This document shows, one piece after another, positions 26,710 to 34,585 of a stretch of DNA of 48,893 nt. The notes under the pieces are model-generated. The model searched no databases. It saw nothing but the letters and a program-made list of their open reading frames with translations, and was not told the DNA's origin. How positions within the stretch are numbered: the stretch's first letter is position 1; the number at the start of each line of letters is the position of its first letter. Source of the DNA: an uncultured Collinsella sp. (GTDB lineage: Bacteria; Actinomycetota; Coriobacteriia; Coriobacteriales; Coriobacteriaceae); contig CATYIV010000014.1 of the NCBI GenBank assembly GCA_958407465.1, positions 1 through 48,893 on the forward strand, given 5' to 3'. A program made the position numbers and the translations under genes.

Positions 26710-27038
26710 TTAACCCGCCGTTTGCACGTCCGGCTCCAGATGGAACTCGTACTCCGGCTCCATCATCTTCTTCCGGATCTTTTCGTAGCGCCCGTCGTCG
26801 AGCTGCTCGCGCATGAGCGACGTCCTGTCCCCGACGCGTGCGGCCTCGCGCAGCCATCTGAACCGCATCAGGCAGCTGTGGAGCCTGCGGGTCGATACGC
26901 CCTTGAACCTCTCGAGGAAGTGGCCGAGCGAACCCTGCGCTTCAGCATCCTCTGGACCGTGTCCCGCTCGTACCCGGTGAGCCTGCCGTGGGTCCTCGGG
27001 ACCGCCCTCGCGGCGCCCTTCCCGCCCTTTCCGGACAT
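26710..27038 (-). pseudogene. Decayed transposase (N- and C-terminal remnants in different frames)
   Basis: The minus strand from ATG 27038 (GGAGGA upstream) reads MSGKGGKGAARAVPRTHGRL, then TGYERDTVQRMLKRR, a helix-turn-helix-like opening reminiscent of IS30-type transposases. It then loses sense. A different frame ends as LGHFLERFKGVSTRRLHSCL, then MRFRWLREA and EPEYEFHLEPD, to a stop at 26710; the FKGVSTRRL segment recalls the tail of ISXO2/IS1595-type enzymes. The two pieces are fused without the catalytic core, so the element is an internally deleted, frameshifted remnant. Family assignment is tentative because the two ends point to different families. It separates the adhesin from prfA. 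Confidence 0.5.
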
Positions 27039-27153
27039 GGCGTCCTCCGATCTCCCGGGGACGGCCGATCCGGCCCTCAGGGTATCGGATTCCCAAATTT
27101 ATCCGTATATGTGCGGATGAATGCGGGAGGCGTTCGGATGAAGTTGTATTCAA

Positions 27154-27182
27154 GGAAAGAGACTGACCCTTTGTCGCATTCC
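27154..27182. repeat. Degenerate AAAGGGACAG palindrome
   Basis: GGAAAGAGACTGACCCTTTG followed by TCGCATTCC matches the palindrome family with several changes. From here to the prfA start (27183-27376) no gene or clear promoter was found. Confidence 0.45.
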
Positions 27183-27376
27183 GTGCGGGTTATATGCAGG
27201 TTTGCCTGCGCACGCTATCATGTATGGGTTAGACCGCAACTATGTACCCCATACGCGAAGGGATGCGCATGTATCTGAAGATCGACATGTTCTAGCCGGG
27301 CTTACCCCCGCAGCGGCGCCCCGCGCCCCATCAATTCTGCCGATTTTCACCTTCACGCATCTAAAGGAGTCCTGCC

Positions 27377-28444
27377 ATGCGCGACAAGCTCGAAAAGATC
27401 ATCAAGGCCTACGAGGAGCTCGAGAAGAAGCTTTCCGACCCGGCCGTCGCCTCCGATATCAAGGAGTTCACGCGTCTCAACAAGGAGTACGCGCACCAGT
27501 CCGACCTCATCGCCGCCTCGCGCGAGTACATCGGCGCGCTCGATGACATCGAGGCTGCCAAGGAAATGCTGCACGATACCACCGATGCTGACGAGAAGGA
27601 GATGCTCCAGATGGACATCTCCGAAAACGAGGCCAAGCTTCCCCAGCTCGAGGAAGACATCAAGTACATGCTCATCCCGAGTGACCCCAACGACGACAAG
27701 AACACCATCGTCGAGATTCGCTCCGCCGCCGGTGGCGACGAGGCGGCCATCTTCGCCGGCGACTTGTACAAGATGTACCAGCGCTTCTGCGAATCGCGCG
27801 GCTGGAAGACCACCGTGCTCGATTCCAGCCCCAGCGAGGCCGGCGGCTTTAAGTCCATCGAGTTCAAGGTCGAGGGCGACCGCGTCTACTCCGTCATGAA
27901 GTTCGAGTCCGGCGTGCATCGCGTCCAGCGCGTTCCCAAGACCGAGTCCCAGGGCCGCATTCAGACCTCCACGGCTACCGTCGCCGTACTTCCCGAGGCC
28001 GAGGAGATTGACGTCCAGATCAACCAGTCCGACCTGCGCATCGACACCTACTGCGCCTCCGGCCCTGGCGGTCAGTGCGTTAACACTACCTACTCCGCCG
28101 TGCGCATCACCCACTTGCCCACCAACACCGTGGTGCAGTCGCAGGAGCAGCGCTCCCAGATTCAGAACCGCGAGGTCTGCATGCAGATGCTGCGTGCTCG
28201 TCTGTACGAGATGGAGCTCGAGAAGCAGCAGGCAGAGCTTGGTGCCGAGCGCCAGAGCCAGATCGGCCACGGCAACCGTTCCGAGAAGATCCGTACCTAC
28301 AACCAACCCCAGGACCGCGTGACCGATCACCGCATCGGTTTCAACTCCACCTACAACGGCGTCCTTCTGGGCGATCAGCTCGGCACCGTCATCGAGGCGC
28401 TCGCCGCCGCCGAGCGAGCCGAGAAGCTGGCACAGGCTGTGTAG
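27377..28444 (+). CDS. prfA: Peptide chain release factor 1
   Basis: 355 aa, full family length. It recognises UAA and UAG and triggers peptidyl-tRNA hydrolysis on the ribosome. The GGQ catalytic loop is in SGPGGQCVNTTYSAVRITHL. The stop-codon reading site in GVHRVQRVPKTESQGRI is PKT, a member of the RF1-type PxT class and distinct from the SPF motif of RF2. The N-terminal domain is coiled-coil-rich (EKIIKAYEELEKKL). AAAGGAG lies upstream of ATG 27377. It is followed by prmC, whose product methylates the GGQ glutamine, but 632 bp separate the two here. Confidence 0.97.
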   Translation: MRDKLEKIIKAYEELEKKLSDPAVASDIKEFTRLNKEYAHQSDLIAASREYIGALDDIEAAKEMLHDTTDADEKEMLQMDISENEAKLPQLEEDIKYMLIPSDPNDDKNTIVEIRSAAGGDEAAIFAGDLYKMYQRFCESRGWKTTVLDSSPSEAGGFKSIEFKVEGDRVYSVMKFESGVHRVQRVPKTESQGRIQTSTATVAVLPEAEEIDVQINQSDLRIDTYCASGPGGQCVNTTYSAVRITHLPTNTVVQSQEQRSQIQNREVCMQMLRARLYEMELEKQQAELGAERQSQIGHGNRSEKIRTYNQPQDRVTDHRIGFNSTYNGVLLGDQLGTVIEALAAAERAEKLAQAV

Positions 28445-28596
28445 GTTCCGCCGTTCTACCGAACGGCGGACCAGCCGACGCTGCGCGGGCCGCATTTGGA
28501 CAATCTGACGTTCAACTTCAAGGGCGCGACCAGAAGGTCAGCGCCCTTTCGTTTCACGTCACCTTGTCTCAAATGCGACCCGCTCGCTGTCCGTCC
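28444..28596. repeat. Structured intergenic repeat, copy C
   Basis: Starts at the last base of the prfA stop codon. 5' hairpin GGTTCCGCCGTT...AACGGCGGACC (28444-28472); GACGCTGC (28477-28484); outer stem GCGGGCCGCATTTGGACA (28485-28502) with TGTCTCAAATGCGACCCGC (28565-28583); inner hairpin AAGGGCGCGACC-AGAA-GGTCAGCGCCCTT (28520-28548); 3' motif TCGCTGTCCGTCC. It has the same architecture as copies A and D with different paired bases. Confidence 0.75.
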
Positions 28597-28656
28597 TCTA
28601 CCTGCGGCGCTGCCTTGCTCCGGATGCGGTATGCTCAACCTGCGGCGCCTTAGAGG

Positions 28657-28685
28657 TAGTCATTGGGGACGTTCTTAAATGACTA
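28657..28685. repeat. GGGGACGTTC element with 8-bp inverted ends
   Basis: TAGTCATT, then GGGGACGTTCTTA, then AATGACTA. It lies 60 bp after structured repeat C; the same association is seen at 11490 and 44275. Confidence 0.6.
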
Positions 28686-28776
28686 GGTTGGGCACATTGC
28701 TTTGAGATGTTATTCAATCGGCTTTGATGGCCATGAAGCCGGCTACCTGCTCAAAGAAATTAGCGGCATTTATCTG

Positions 28777-29040
28777 CTATTGAAAATAATGCTCAAAAAA
28801 TCGTTCAAGAAGTCGCAGTGCATTTTTTGATGCGTCGCGCGTCAAGTGATTTGGCAAGTTCTTGGTTAGATATTGGTCAGTTTTGGGGCAACTTTGCCAA
28901 AAGCTTGACGGATGCAGATTTAGACGTCGATGAATGAACATTTCAGGCAGGTTCCAAGCAAAAATCTGGGCTGATTCTCGATAATCGTCTTCAATCGTCC
29001 CTTGCCAAGCGCTGGCCTCGCGTACAATCTGCTCCGACAT
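28777..29040 (-). CDS. Doubtful 87-aa open frame in an AT-rich island
   Basis: The 28690-29000 interval is visibly AT-richer than its surroundings. On the minus strand an open frame encodes MSEQIVREASAWQGTIEDDY... ending FFEHYFQ. It has no Shine-Dalgarno, its 5' end overlaps the candidate prmC promoter, and I recognise no family. It could be a fragment of a transferred gene or chance. No other gene is visible between prfA and prmC. Confidence 0.2.
   Translation of the reverse strand: MSEQIVREASAWQGTIEDDYRESAQIFAWNLPEMFIHRRLNLHPSSFWQSCPKTDQYLTKNLPNHLTRDASKNALRLLERFFEHYFQ
29002..29028 (+). promoter_or_regulatory. Candidate promoter of prmC
   Basis: TTGCCA (29002-29007), a 15-bp spacer and TACAAT (29023-29028), 49 bp before the prmC start. 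The spacer is short but the -10 is good, and prmC otherwise lacks a nearby upstream gene. Confidence 0.45.
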
Positions 29041-29076
29041 TCGCGCGCCGTCCGGCGCTTAAGAGGGGAGGGCCCC

Positions 29077-30327
29077 ATGGCAAACGAGATTTGGACCATC
29101 AAGCGTTGTCTCGAGTGGACCAAGGAGTACCTGGCCGAGCGCGGCGAGGAGCACCCCCGTCTTTCTGCCGAGTGGCTGCTGTGCGCCGCCACGGGCCTGG
29201 CGCGTATTGACCTATATATGCGTATGGACGAGACGCTTAACGCGTCCCAGCTCGAGACCATGCATGCGGCCGTTGTCCGCCGCGCTAAGGGCGAGCCGCT
29301 GCAATACATCACGGGCAGCACGCAGTTTCGCATGATCGACGTCGCGTGCGCCCCCGGTGTGCTCATTCCGCGCCCCGAGACCGAGATGCTCGTCGAGGAA
29401 GTCCTCAATTATCTGGATGCCGAGGTGCTGAGCCCCGAGGCTGCTGCCCGTCAGCGCGTGGAGCTGCCTTGGAACGATGAGGTCGAGGAGGCACGCAAGG
29501 CCGAGGCCGCGCTGGCAGACGAACGCGCGGCCGCCGAGCGCCGTGCCGCTAACCTGACGGCTGCCGATGAGGCGGCGCTAGGCGGCGACGTATTGGGCAG
29601 CCGCGCCTATGCCGAGGAGCTGGCCGACCGCGAGGCCGAGGAAGCCGCCGCGCAGGCAGCAGAAGCCGAAGCCGCGGAAGCCGCCGAGCCCGAGCTCGAC
29701 GAATACGGCATCGCCATCGAGGGTGCCGGCCAGGAGACGGCTTCGGCTCAGGATGCCGCTGCGCCTGCCCCAGCCGAGACCCGTATCGCCCGCGTTCTCG
29801 AGGTCGGCTGCGGCACGGGTTGCATCTCGCTCTCCCTTGCCTGGGAGCGCCGCGGCCACGTTACCTGCACCGCCACCGATATCGAGCCGCGCGCCATCGA
29901 TCTGGCCACCAAAAACCGCGACGCGCTCGGCCTCACGGCAGATGAGGTTGCCTTTAGTCTCACCAACCTGGTGAGCTCCATTCCCCGCGAAGAGTGGGGC
30001 ACCTTCGACGTGCTCGTTTCCAACCCGCCCTACATCCCGACCGGCGTCATGCGCTCGCTGCCGCACGAGGTCAAGGACTTTGAGCCCGACTTGGCGCTCG
30101 AGGGCGGTGCCGACGGCCTGGACATCTTCCGCCGCCTGCTCAATGCGGCGCCTTACATGCTGCGCGCCGGCGGCCTGTTTGCCTGCGAGCTCTACGAGGG
30201 CGCCCTCGATGCCGCGGCCGAGCTCTGTCGCCAGGCAGGCCTTTCGGACGTGCGTATCGTCCACGACCTCACCGATCGCCCCCGCATCGTCCGAGCCATC
30301 GTCACCGAGCCCAAACAGCGTATTTAA
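29077..30327 (+). CDS. prmC: Release factor glutamine N5-methyltransferase with a long internal insert
   Basis: 416 aa, against ~280 for the usual enzyme. It transfers a methyl group from SAM to the GGQ glutamine of release factors. The N-terminal helical domain (residues ~1-100) ends in LIPRPETEMLVEEVL. The SAM-binding motif I VLEVGCGTGCISLSLA begins at ~240, and the catalytic NPPY (SNPPYIPTG) is at ~316-319. Between ~115 and ~237 lies an extra segment rich in Ala, Glu and Asp (EEAAAQAAEAEAAEAAEPEL), likely a charged helical linker joining the two domains. ATG 29077 has GAGGGGAGGG upstream. Both functional halves look intact, so activity is expected. Confidence 0.93.
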   Translation: MANEIWTIKRCLEWTKEYLAERGEEHPRLSAEWLLCAATGLARIDLYMRMDETLNASQLETMHAAVVRRAKGEPLQYITGSTQFRMIDVACAPGVLIPRPETEMLVEEVLNYLDAEVLSPEAAARQRVELPWNDEVEEARKAEAALADERAAAERRAANLTAADEAALGGDVLGSRAYAEELADREAEEAAAQAAEAEAAEAAEPELDEYGIAIEGAGQETASAQDAAAPAPAETRIARVLEVGCGTGCISLSLAWERRGHVTCTATDIEPRAIDLATKNRDALGLTADEVAFSLTNLVSSIPREEWGTFDVLVSNPPYIPTGVMRSLPHEVKDFEPDLALEGGADGLDIFRRLLNAAPYMLRAGGLFACELYEGALDAAAELCRQAGLSDVRIVHDLTDRPRIVRAIVTEPKQRI

Positions 30328-30360
30328 GCTGAATAAATAGACATTTGCGCAAGTTTGTCC

Positions 30361-30388
30361 TTGCAATATACCGTAAAACTTCTACTAT
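30361..30388 (+). promoter_or_regulatory. Promoter of the toxin-antitoxin pair
   Basis: TTGCAA (30361-30366), a 16-bp spacer and TACTAT (30383-30388), followed closely by an AAGGAGAAAGGT ribosome site and ATG 30403. The module therefore has its own promoter within the housekeeping block. Confidence 0.6.
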
Positions 30389-30402
30389 AGAAGGAGAAAG
30401 GT

Positions 30403-30798
30403 ATGTCAAATCAGCTGCATCGGTACCGTATCGTGCTTGATTACATTGAACCTTGGCTTGATGAGCAGGATGAAGCTACGCTGAAGCAGATTTATGCAGA
30501 CCTTTTGGTGCTCGAGAAGGAAGGTCCCAGCCTTGGTCGTCCGCTGGTTGACCGCGTAAAGGGCTCGAAGCTTCATCATTTAAAGGAGCTGAGAGTGACG
30601 TCGTGTGGTGGGCAGGTGATTCGCATCCTCTTCGCCTTTGACCCCAAGCGCCAGGCGGTATTGCTATTGGCGGGTGATAAGTCGCGAGCGGGATCGTCAA
30701 GGGCAAAATGGAACGGTTGGTATGCGATCAACATTCCAAGGGCCGAGCAAATATACCGTCGCCACGTAAGGAGGCTCGATCGAGATGGAACTGCATGA
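30403..30798 (+). CDS. HigB/RelE-superfamily toxin (Gp49-like)
   Basis: 131 aa. The order toxin then antitoxin and the sequence (GRPLVDRVKGSKLHHLKELR, GQVIRILFAFDPKRQAVLLL, then GDKSR) match the phage-derived Gp49/HigB-like branch of RelE-fold mRNA interferases, which cut mRNA at the ribosome. Basic residues LHHLKELR and the RIxFxxDPxR strand are the recognisable core. The stop lies inside the antitoxin gene (14-bp overlap), giving translational coupling. Toxicity is inferred from family and arrangement only. Confidence 0.85.
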   Translation: MSNQLHRYRIVLDYIEPWLDEQDEATLKQIYADLLVLEKEGPSLGRPLVDRVKGSKLHHLKELRVTSCGGQVIRILFAFDPKRQAVLLLAGDKSRAGSSRAKWNGWYAINIPRAEQIYRRHVRRLDRDGTA

Positions 30799-31087
30799 GT
30801 ATATGGAATCTCGCGGGATAACACGCGACTCCATTACCGCCGAGCAGGAGAGGACTCGCGATCGTATCGAAGCCTATAAGCTTGCTCAGATTCGCAGGTT
30901 AAAAGATCTAACACAGGCGTCGGTCGCCCAGTCGATGGGCGTTTCTCAAAAACGTGTATCCGAGCTCGAGCGTGGGGAGTTGGGTTCGATGAGGCTCGAC
31001 ACGCTGAGCAGGTACGCAGAGAGCCTCGGCGGAAAACTGGTTGCAAGCATCGAGTTTCCCGATCGTACCGTTACGCTTGCGCGCTAA
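30785..31087 (+). CDS. XRE-family antitoxin
   Basis: 100 aa. A helix-turn-helix lies at ~38-92: LAQIRRLKDLTQASVAQSMG, then VSQKRVSELERGELGSMRLD and TLSRYAESLGGKLVASIEF, typical of HigA-like antitoxins that bind both the toxin and their own promoter. ATG 30785 overlaps the toxin gene by 14 bp. It likely represses the promoter at 30361-30388. Confidence 0.88.
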   Translation: MELHEYMESRGITRDSITAEQERTRDRIEAYKLAQIRRLKDLTQASVAQSMGVSQKRVSELERGELGSMRLDTLSRYAESLGGKLVASIEFPDRTVTLAR

Positions 31088-31235
31088 AAATCTTCAATTA
31101 ACCCCCTCACTTTCACCGACTACTAGAGCCGCTCACCAAACCAACATGCGCTCTGGGCAAATAGGTTGAATGTTTCGTGCGAGAATGCCCCACAGTAAAC
31201 AAACTTGCACCGGAGCGTAAGGGGCTGGCATACAC

Positions 31236-31979
31236 ATGCAGACGGTCTATCGGGTATACGAGGGAACGCGCGAGCCGCATCGGCTTGCCGTCGAGCGCAC
31301 GGCCGAGGTGCTCGGCCGCGGCGGCCTGGCCTTGATTCCGACCGAGACCGTCTACGGTGTCGCCGTGGCAGTCAACGCCTTCTCGGGCGCCGTGCCCCAA
31401 GATACAAGCGAATTCCCATCGTGGCCGCGCGATCCGCAGGCTGCCGTCAATGGCGCCGCAGTTCCTGCGCTCGGCACCGGCTATCGCCGTATCTTCACTC
31501 TCAAGCAACGTGAGCTCACGCAAACCGTCGCTTGGCTGGTCGATGGCGTCGAAGCACTCGACCGCTATGGCGTGGATATCCCGGAAGATGCCCGCGCACT
31601 CGCGCGACGATGCTGGCCGGGAGCCCTGACTATCGTGGTCAAGGCAGCCCCCTGCGTGCCGACCTTTATGCGCGCTGCCGACGACACCGTGGCCCTGCGC
31701 GCTTCGGCCTCTCCCGTGGTCCAAGCGCTCATCCGCGCCTGCGGCAGTCCCCTTGCCTGCACGAGCGCCAACACGCACGGCGCGCCTTCGCCGGCAAGCT
31801 TTGCCGCCGTCGAGGGTCGCATCCTGGAGGGGGTCGATGTTGCCGTCGACGCCGGTGAGACCCCGTGTCGCGACGCCTCGACCATCGTGTCGTTCCAGCA
31901 CGGCGGGCTCCAGATCCTGCGCCAAGGCGCACTTCCCGCATCAGAGATCGAGCGGGTCCTGTCCGACCCGATGCAATAG
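31236..31979 (+). CDS. tsaC: L-threonylcarbamoyladenylate synthase (Sua5/YrdC/TsaC)
   Basis: 247 aa. It makes threonylcarbamoyl-AMP from threonine, bicarbonate and ATP for the t6A37 tRNA modification. It has the YrdC core: GGLALIPTETVYGVAVAVNA, the KxR site in IFTLKQRELTQ, RCWPGALTIVVKA, VALRASASPVVQALI, and TSANTHGAPSPAS with the SAN motif. An unusual ~35-residue loop separates the TETVYG strand from the KQR motif (SGAVPQDTSEFPSWPRD...). The Shine-Dalgarno AAGGGG is 13 nt before ATG 31236, a little far. It is normally a close neighbour of prmC; here the toxin-antitoxin pair lies between them. Confidence 0.9.
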   Translation: MQTVYRVYEGTREPHRLAVERTAEVLGRGGLALIPTETVYGVAVAVNAFSGAVPQDTSEFPSWPRDPQAAVNGAAVPALGTGYRRIFTLKQRELTQTVAWLVDGVEALDRYGVDIPEDARALARRCWPGALTIVVKAAPCVPTFMRAADDTVALRASASPVVQALIRACGSPLACTSANTHGAPSPASFAAVEGRILEGVDVAVDAGETPCRDASTIVSFQHGGLQILRQGALPASEIERVLSDPMQ

Positions 31980-31992
31980 AAGGGTGTAAGCG

Positions 31993-33534
31993 ATGTCGTT
32001 GAATCTGGGCAGCCTGGGCATGGAAGATGCCTCGTTTAACTTTGGCGGTTCCTACATCATGGCGCTCGACTGCGGCACTACCTCGGTACTCGCGGCCATT
32101 GTCGACGAATACGGCTGCATCGTTGCCCAGGCGCGTCGTAGCGTCAAAACCAGCTTCCCGCGCCCCGGCTGGGTGGAGCAGGATCCCACGGAGGTGCTTG
32201 CCAGCCAGATCGGCGTGATGATGGAGGTTCAGTTTAAGAGCGGCATCCATTCCGATCGCATCGCCGCCATCGGCATCTCCAACCAGCGCGAGACCACGGT
32301 GGTCTGGGACCGCGTGAGCGGCCAGCCCATCTATAACGCCATCGTATGGCAGTGCCGTCGTACCGCGCCGGCGATCGACGCGTTGGTTGAACAGGGTTGC
32401 GAGGAGCTGGTGCGCTCCCGCACGGGACTTACGCTTGACCCGTATTTCTCGGCCTCCAAGGTGCAGTGGATTCTCGACAACGTCGACGGCGCACGCGAGA
32501 GCGCGGCGGCGGGCGACCTCATGTTTGGCACCATCGACACCTGGCTCATCTACAACCTCACCGGCGGCCAGGTCTTTGCCACCGACTACACCAATGCCAG
32601 CCGCACGGCACTCTTTAATATCCATACGCTCGATTGGGACGACGACCTGCTGGCGCTCTTTGACGTTCCACGTTCCATGATGCCCGAGGTTCGCTGGAGC
32701 TCGGGCGACTACGGCCGCGTCGCGAGCGACATCATGACCAACATGCCGCCCATCATGGGCGTGGCGGGCGACCAGCAGGCATCGCTGTTCGGCCACTGCT
32801 GCTTCTATCCCGGCCAGACCAAAAACACCTATGGCACGGGCTGCTTTATGCTCATGAACACCGGTGACGAGATCGTCGAATCCAAGAATGGCCTGGTCTC
32901 CACCATCGGTATCGCTGCGGACGGCAAAGTCAGCTATGCGCTCGAGGGCTCTATTTTTGCCGCCGGTTCAACGATGAACTGGCTTCGCAACAACATGGGC
33001 ATCATCTCGAGCGTGAGCGAGTCGGCACAACTCGCCGCTTCGATTAGCGACAACGAGGGCTGCTACTTCGTTCCCGCCTTTGCAGGTTTGGGTGCTCCCT
33101 GGTGGGACCCGCATGCCCGCGGTATCGTGTGCGGTCTGACCGGCGCCTCGAGCCGTGCGACCATCGTACGTGCCGCCTGCGAATCCATGGCATATCAGAG
33201 CTACGACGTGCTGCGCGCCATGGAGCAGGACGTGGGGCTTTCGATTGAGCGTCTGTCTGTCGATGGCGGTGCCTCGCGCAACGAGTTCATCATGCAATTC
33301 CAGGCCGACCTGCTGGATATCCCCGTGCTGCAATGCGAGACGGTGGAGACCACGGCAATCGGTGCCGCGTACTTGGCGGGTCTTGCCGTCGGCTATTGGG
33401 AAGACCTGGAGGAGCTGGAGCAAAATGCCCAGATCGTTAGGACCTTCCTTCCCCACATGTCCGCCGAGCGCCGCGAGCAAAACCTTGCGGGCTGGCGTGA
33501 TGCAGTCAGGCGCTCGCTCAGCACCTCACAGTAG
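31993..33534 (+). CDS. glpK: Glycerol kinase
   Basis: 513 aa, FGGY family, converting glycerol and ATP to glycerol 3-phosphate. Visible motifs are ALDCGTTSVLAAIVD (phosphate 1), GISNQRETTVVWD, DTWLIYNLTGG, TDYTNASRTALFNI, GTGCFMLMNTG, and the C-terminal FGGY-type signature region SVDGGASRNEFIMQFQADLL. A short ~18-residue extension precedes the core. The stretch equivalent to the PTS-phosphorylated loop of Firmicutes (SSGDYGRVASDIMTNMPPIM) has no His, so HPr activation is unlikely. It lies 13 bp after tsaC with GAAGGG, probably co-transcribed. No glycerol facilitator or dehydrogenase is nearby. Confidence 0.95.
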   Translation: MSLNLGSLGMEDASFNFGGSYIMALDCGTTSVLAAIVDEYGCIVAQARRSVKTSFPRPGWVEQDPTEVLASQIGVMMEVQFKSGIHSDRIAAIGISNQRETTVVWDRVSGQPIYNAIVWQCRRTAPAIDALVEQGCEELVRSRTGLTLDPYFSASKVQWILDNVDGARESAAAGDLMFGTIDTWLIYNLTGGQVFATDYTNASRTALFNIHTLDWDDDLLALFDVPRSMMPEVRWSSGDYGRVASDIMTNMPPIMGVAGDQQASLFGHCCFYPGQTKNTYGTGCFMLMNTGDEIVESKNGLVSTIGIAADGKVSYALEGSIFAAGSTMNWLRNNMGIISSVSESAQLAASISDNEGCYFVPAFAGLGAPWWDPHARGIVCGLTGASSRATIVRAACESMAYQSYDVLRAMEQDVGLSIERLSVDGGASRNEFIMQFQADLLDIPVLQCETVETTAIGAAYLAGLAVGYWEDLEELEQNAQIVRTFLPHMSAERREQNLAGWRDAVRRSLSTSQ

Positions 33535-33580
33535 GGCTGCGATGGGCTGCTCGATACAACAAACCGCTAAACTAATGCAT

Positions 33581-33634
33581 GGCGTGCGGCGGCAACATTG
33601 CTGCACGCCTTGTCAGCAAGGCCGTTTTGCGGCC
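33581..33634 (+). other. Two hairpins in the upp leader
   Basis: GGCGTGC/GCACGCC (33581-33609) and GGCCG/CGGCC (33620-33634) lie between glpK and upp. They could be a terminator followed by a leader, or an attenuator; neither has a T-run of terminator quality. Confidence 0.3.
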
Positions 33635-33657
33635 GCAACGAAAGGGGCAATCAATCC

Positions 33658-34305
33658 ATGACCGTCACCTACGATGCGTCCCGTGTGACGCTTGTCGATC
33701 ACCCGCTCGTCCAGCACAAGCTGTCGATCCTGCGCGACAAAAACACCGGCACCAACCAGTTCCGTCAGCTCGTGCGCGAACTCGCGCTTTTTGACGGCTA
33801 CGAGGCCATGCGCGACCTGCCTATGGAAGACGTCGAGGTCGAGACCCCCATCACTACCGCCACGTTCAAACAGCTTGCCGGCAAGAAACTCGCCATCGTG
33901 CCCATCCTGCGTGCGGGCCTTGGCATGGTCGACGGCATCCTCGACCTGGTGCCCTCCGCTCGCGTGGGCCACATCGGCATGGAGCGCGACGAGGTCACCC
34001 ACGAGCCGCACGAGTATTACTGCAAGATGCCCAAGGATATCGACCAGCGCATCTGCCTGGTCGTCGACCCCATGCTCGCCACGGGCGGTTCGGCCGAGAT
34101 GGCCATCAGCTACCTGCGCGAGCGCGGTGTCAAGGACATCCGCATGCTGTGCATCGTCGCGGCCCCCGAGGGCCTCAAGTCGCTGACTGAGAAGGACCCT
34201 GATGTGCATATCTATACCTGCGCCATCGACGACCATCTCAACGAGGCTGCCTACATCGTTCCCGGCCTGGGCGACGCCGGCGACCGTATCTACGGCACGC
34301 TCTAG
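33658..34305 (+). CDS. upp: Uracil phosphoribosyltransferase
   Basis: 215 aa. It converts uracil and PRPP to UMP in pyrimidine salvage. The PRPP-binding motif is [36 protein letters not shown] (flexible loop region) and [16 protein letters not shown] (uracil pocket) are intact. ATG 33658 has AAAGGGG upstream; the longer open frame from 33598 has a non-family N-terminus. In Bacillus and relatives upp also sits directly before the atp operon, as here. Confidence 0.96.
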   Translation: MTVTYDASRVTLVDHPLVQHKLSILRDKNTGTNQFRQLVRELALFDGYEAMRDLPMEDVEVETPITTATFKQLAGKKLAIVPILRAGLGMVDGILDLVPSARVGHIGMERDEVTHEPHEYYCKMPKDIDQRICLVVDPMLATGGSAEMAISYLRERGVKDIRMLCIVAAPEGLKSLTEKDPDVHIYTCAIDDHLNEAAYIVPGLGDAGDRIYGTL

Positions 34306-34311
34306 TCGCTG

Positions 34312-34403
34312 GGCAAAACGTCCGCGGCTGCAAATACGAAGAAACGGTGCGCGCGGACGAACAAAAGGCGACCGCGCGCACTCCTGTTAACGGACGTTTT
34401 GCC
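34312..34403. terminator. Nested hairpin between upp and the atp operon
   Basis: Outer arms GGCAAAACGTCCG (34312-34324) and CGGACGTTTTGCC (34391-34403) are perfect. Inner arms GTGCGCGCGG (34347-34356) and CCGCGCGCAC (34372-34381) are also perfect. It ends 8 bp after the upp stop's spacer and before the atp promoter; it likely insulates the two, although the T-run falls within the stem. Confidence 0.5.
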
Positions 34404-34496
34404 TTGCAGGGTTCGAGAAAAACGTATTACTGTACCTGCGGCATAAAGAAGGTCTTAAGAAAACGAACAGGTGCGTATTAACCGATGCTTTTTCGG

Positions 34497-34524
34497 TTGT
34501 ACTTTAGCGATTGGCTCGTACAAT
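34497..34524 (+). promoter_or_regulatory. Promoter of the ATP synthase operon
   Basis: TTGTAC (34497-34502), a 16-bp spacer and TACAAT (34519-34524). It lies downstream of the nested hairpin and 62 bp before the first gene's GTG. Confidence 0.65.
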
Positions 34525-34585
34525 AGTCACCAATGTTTGGCGGGAACTGTTCTGTGAAGCGTTAAAAAGGAAAGTGAGGACGCCA

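Noticed and set aside
26707..27120. 137-codon plus-strand frame opposite the transposase remnant
   Set aside because: The minus strand gives recognisable transposase-like segments; the plus frame resembles nothing.
27266..27295. Tiny open frame (about 10 codons) ahead of prfA
   Set aside because: It is too short, without a ribosome site, and gives no recognisable leader-peptide pattern.
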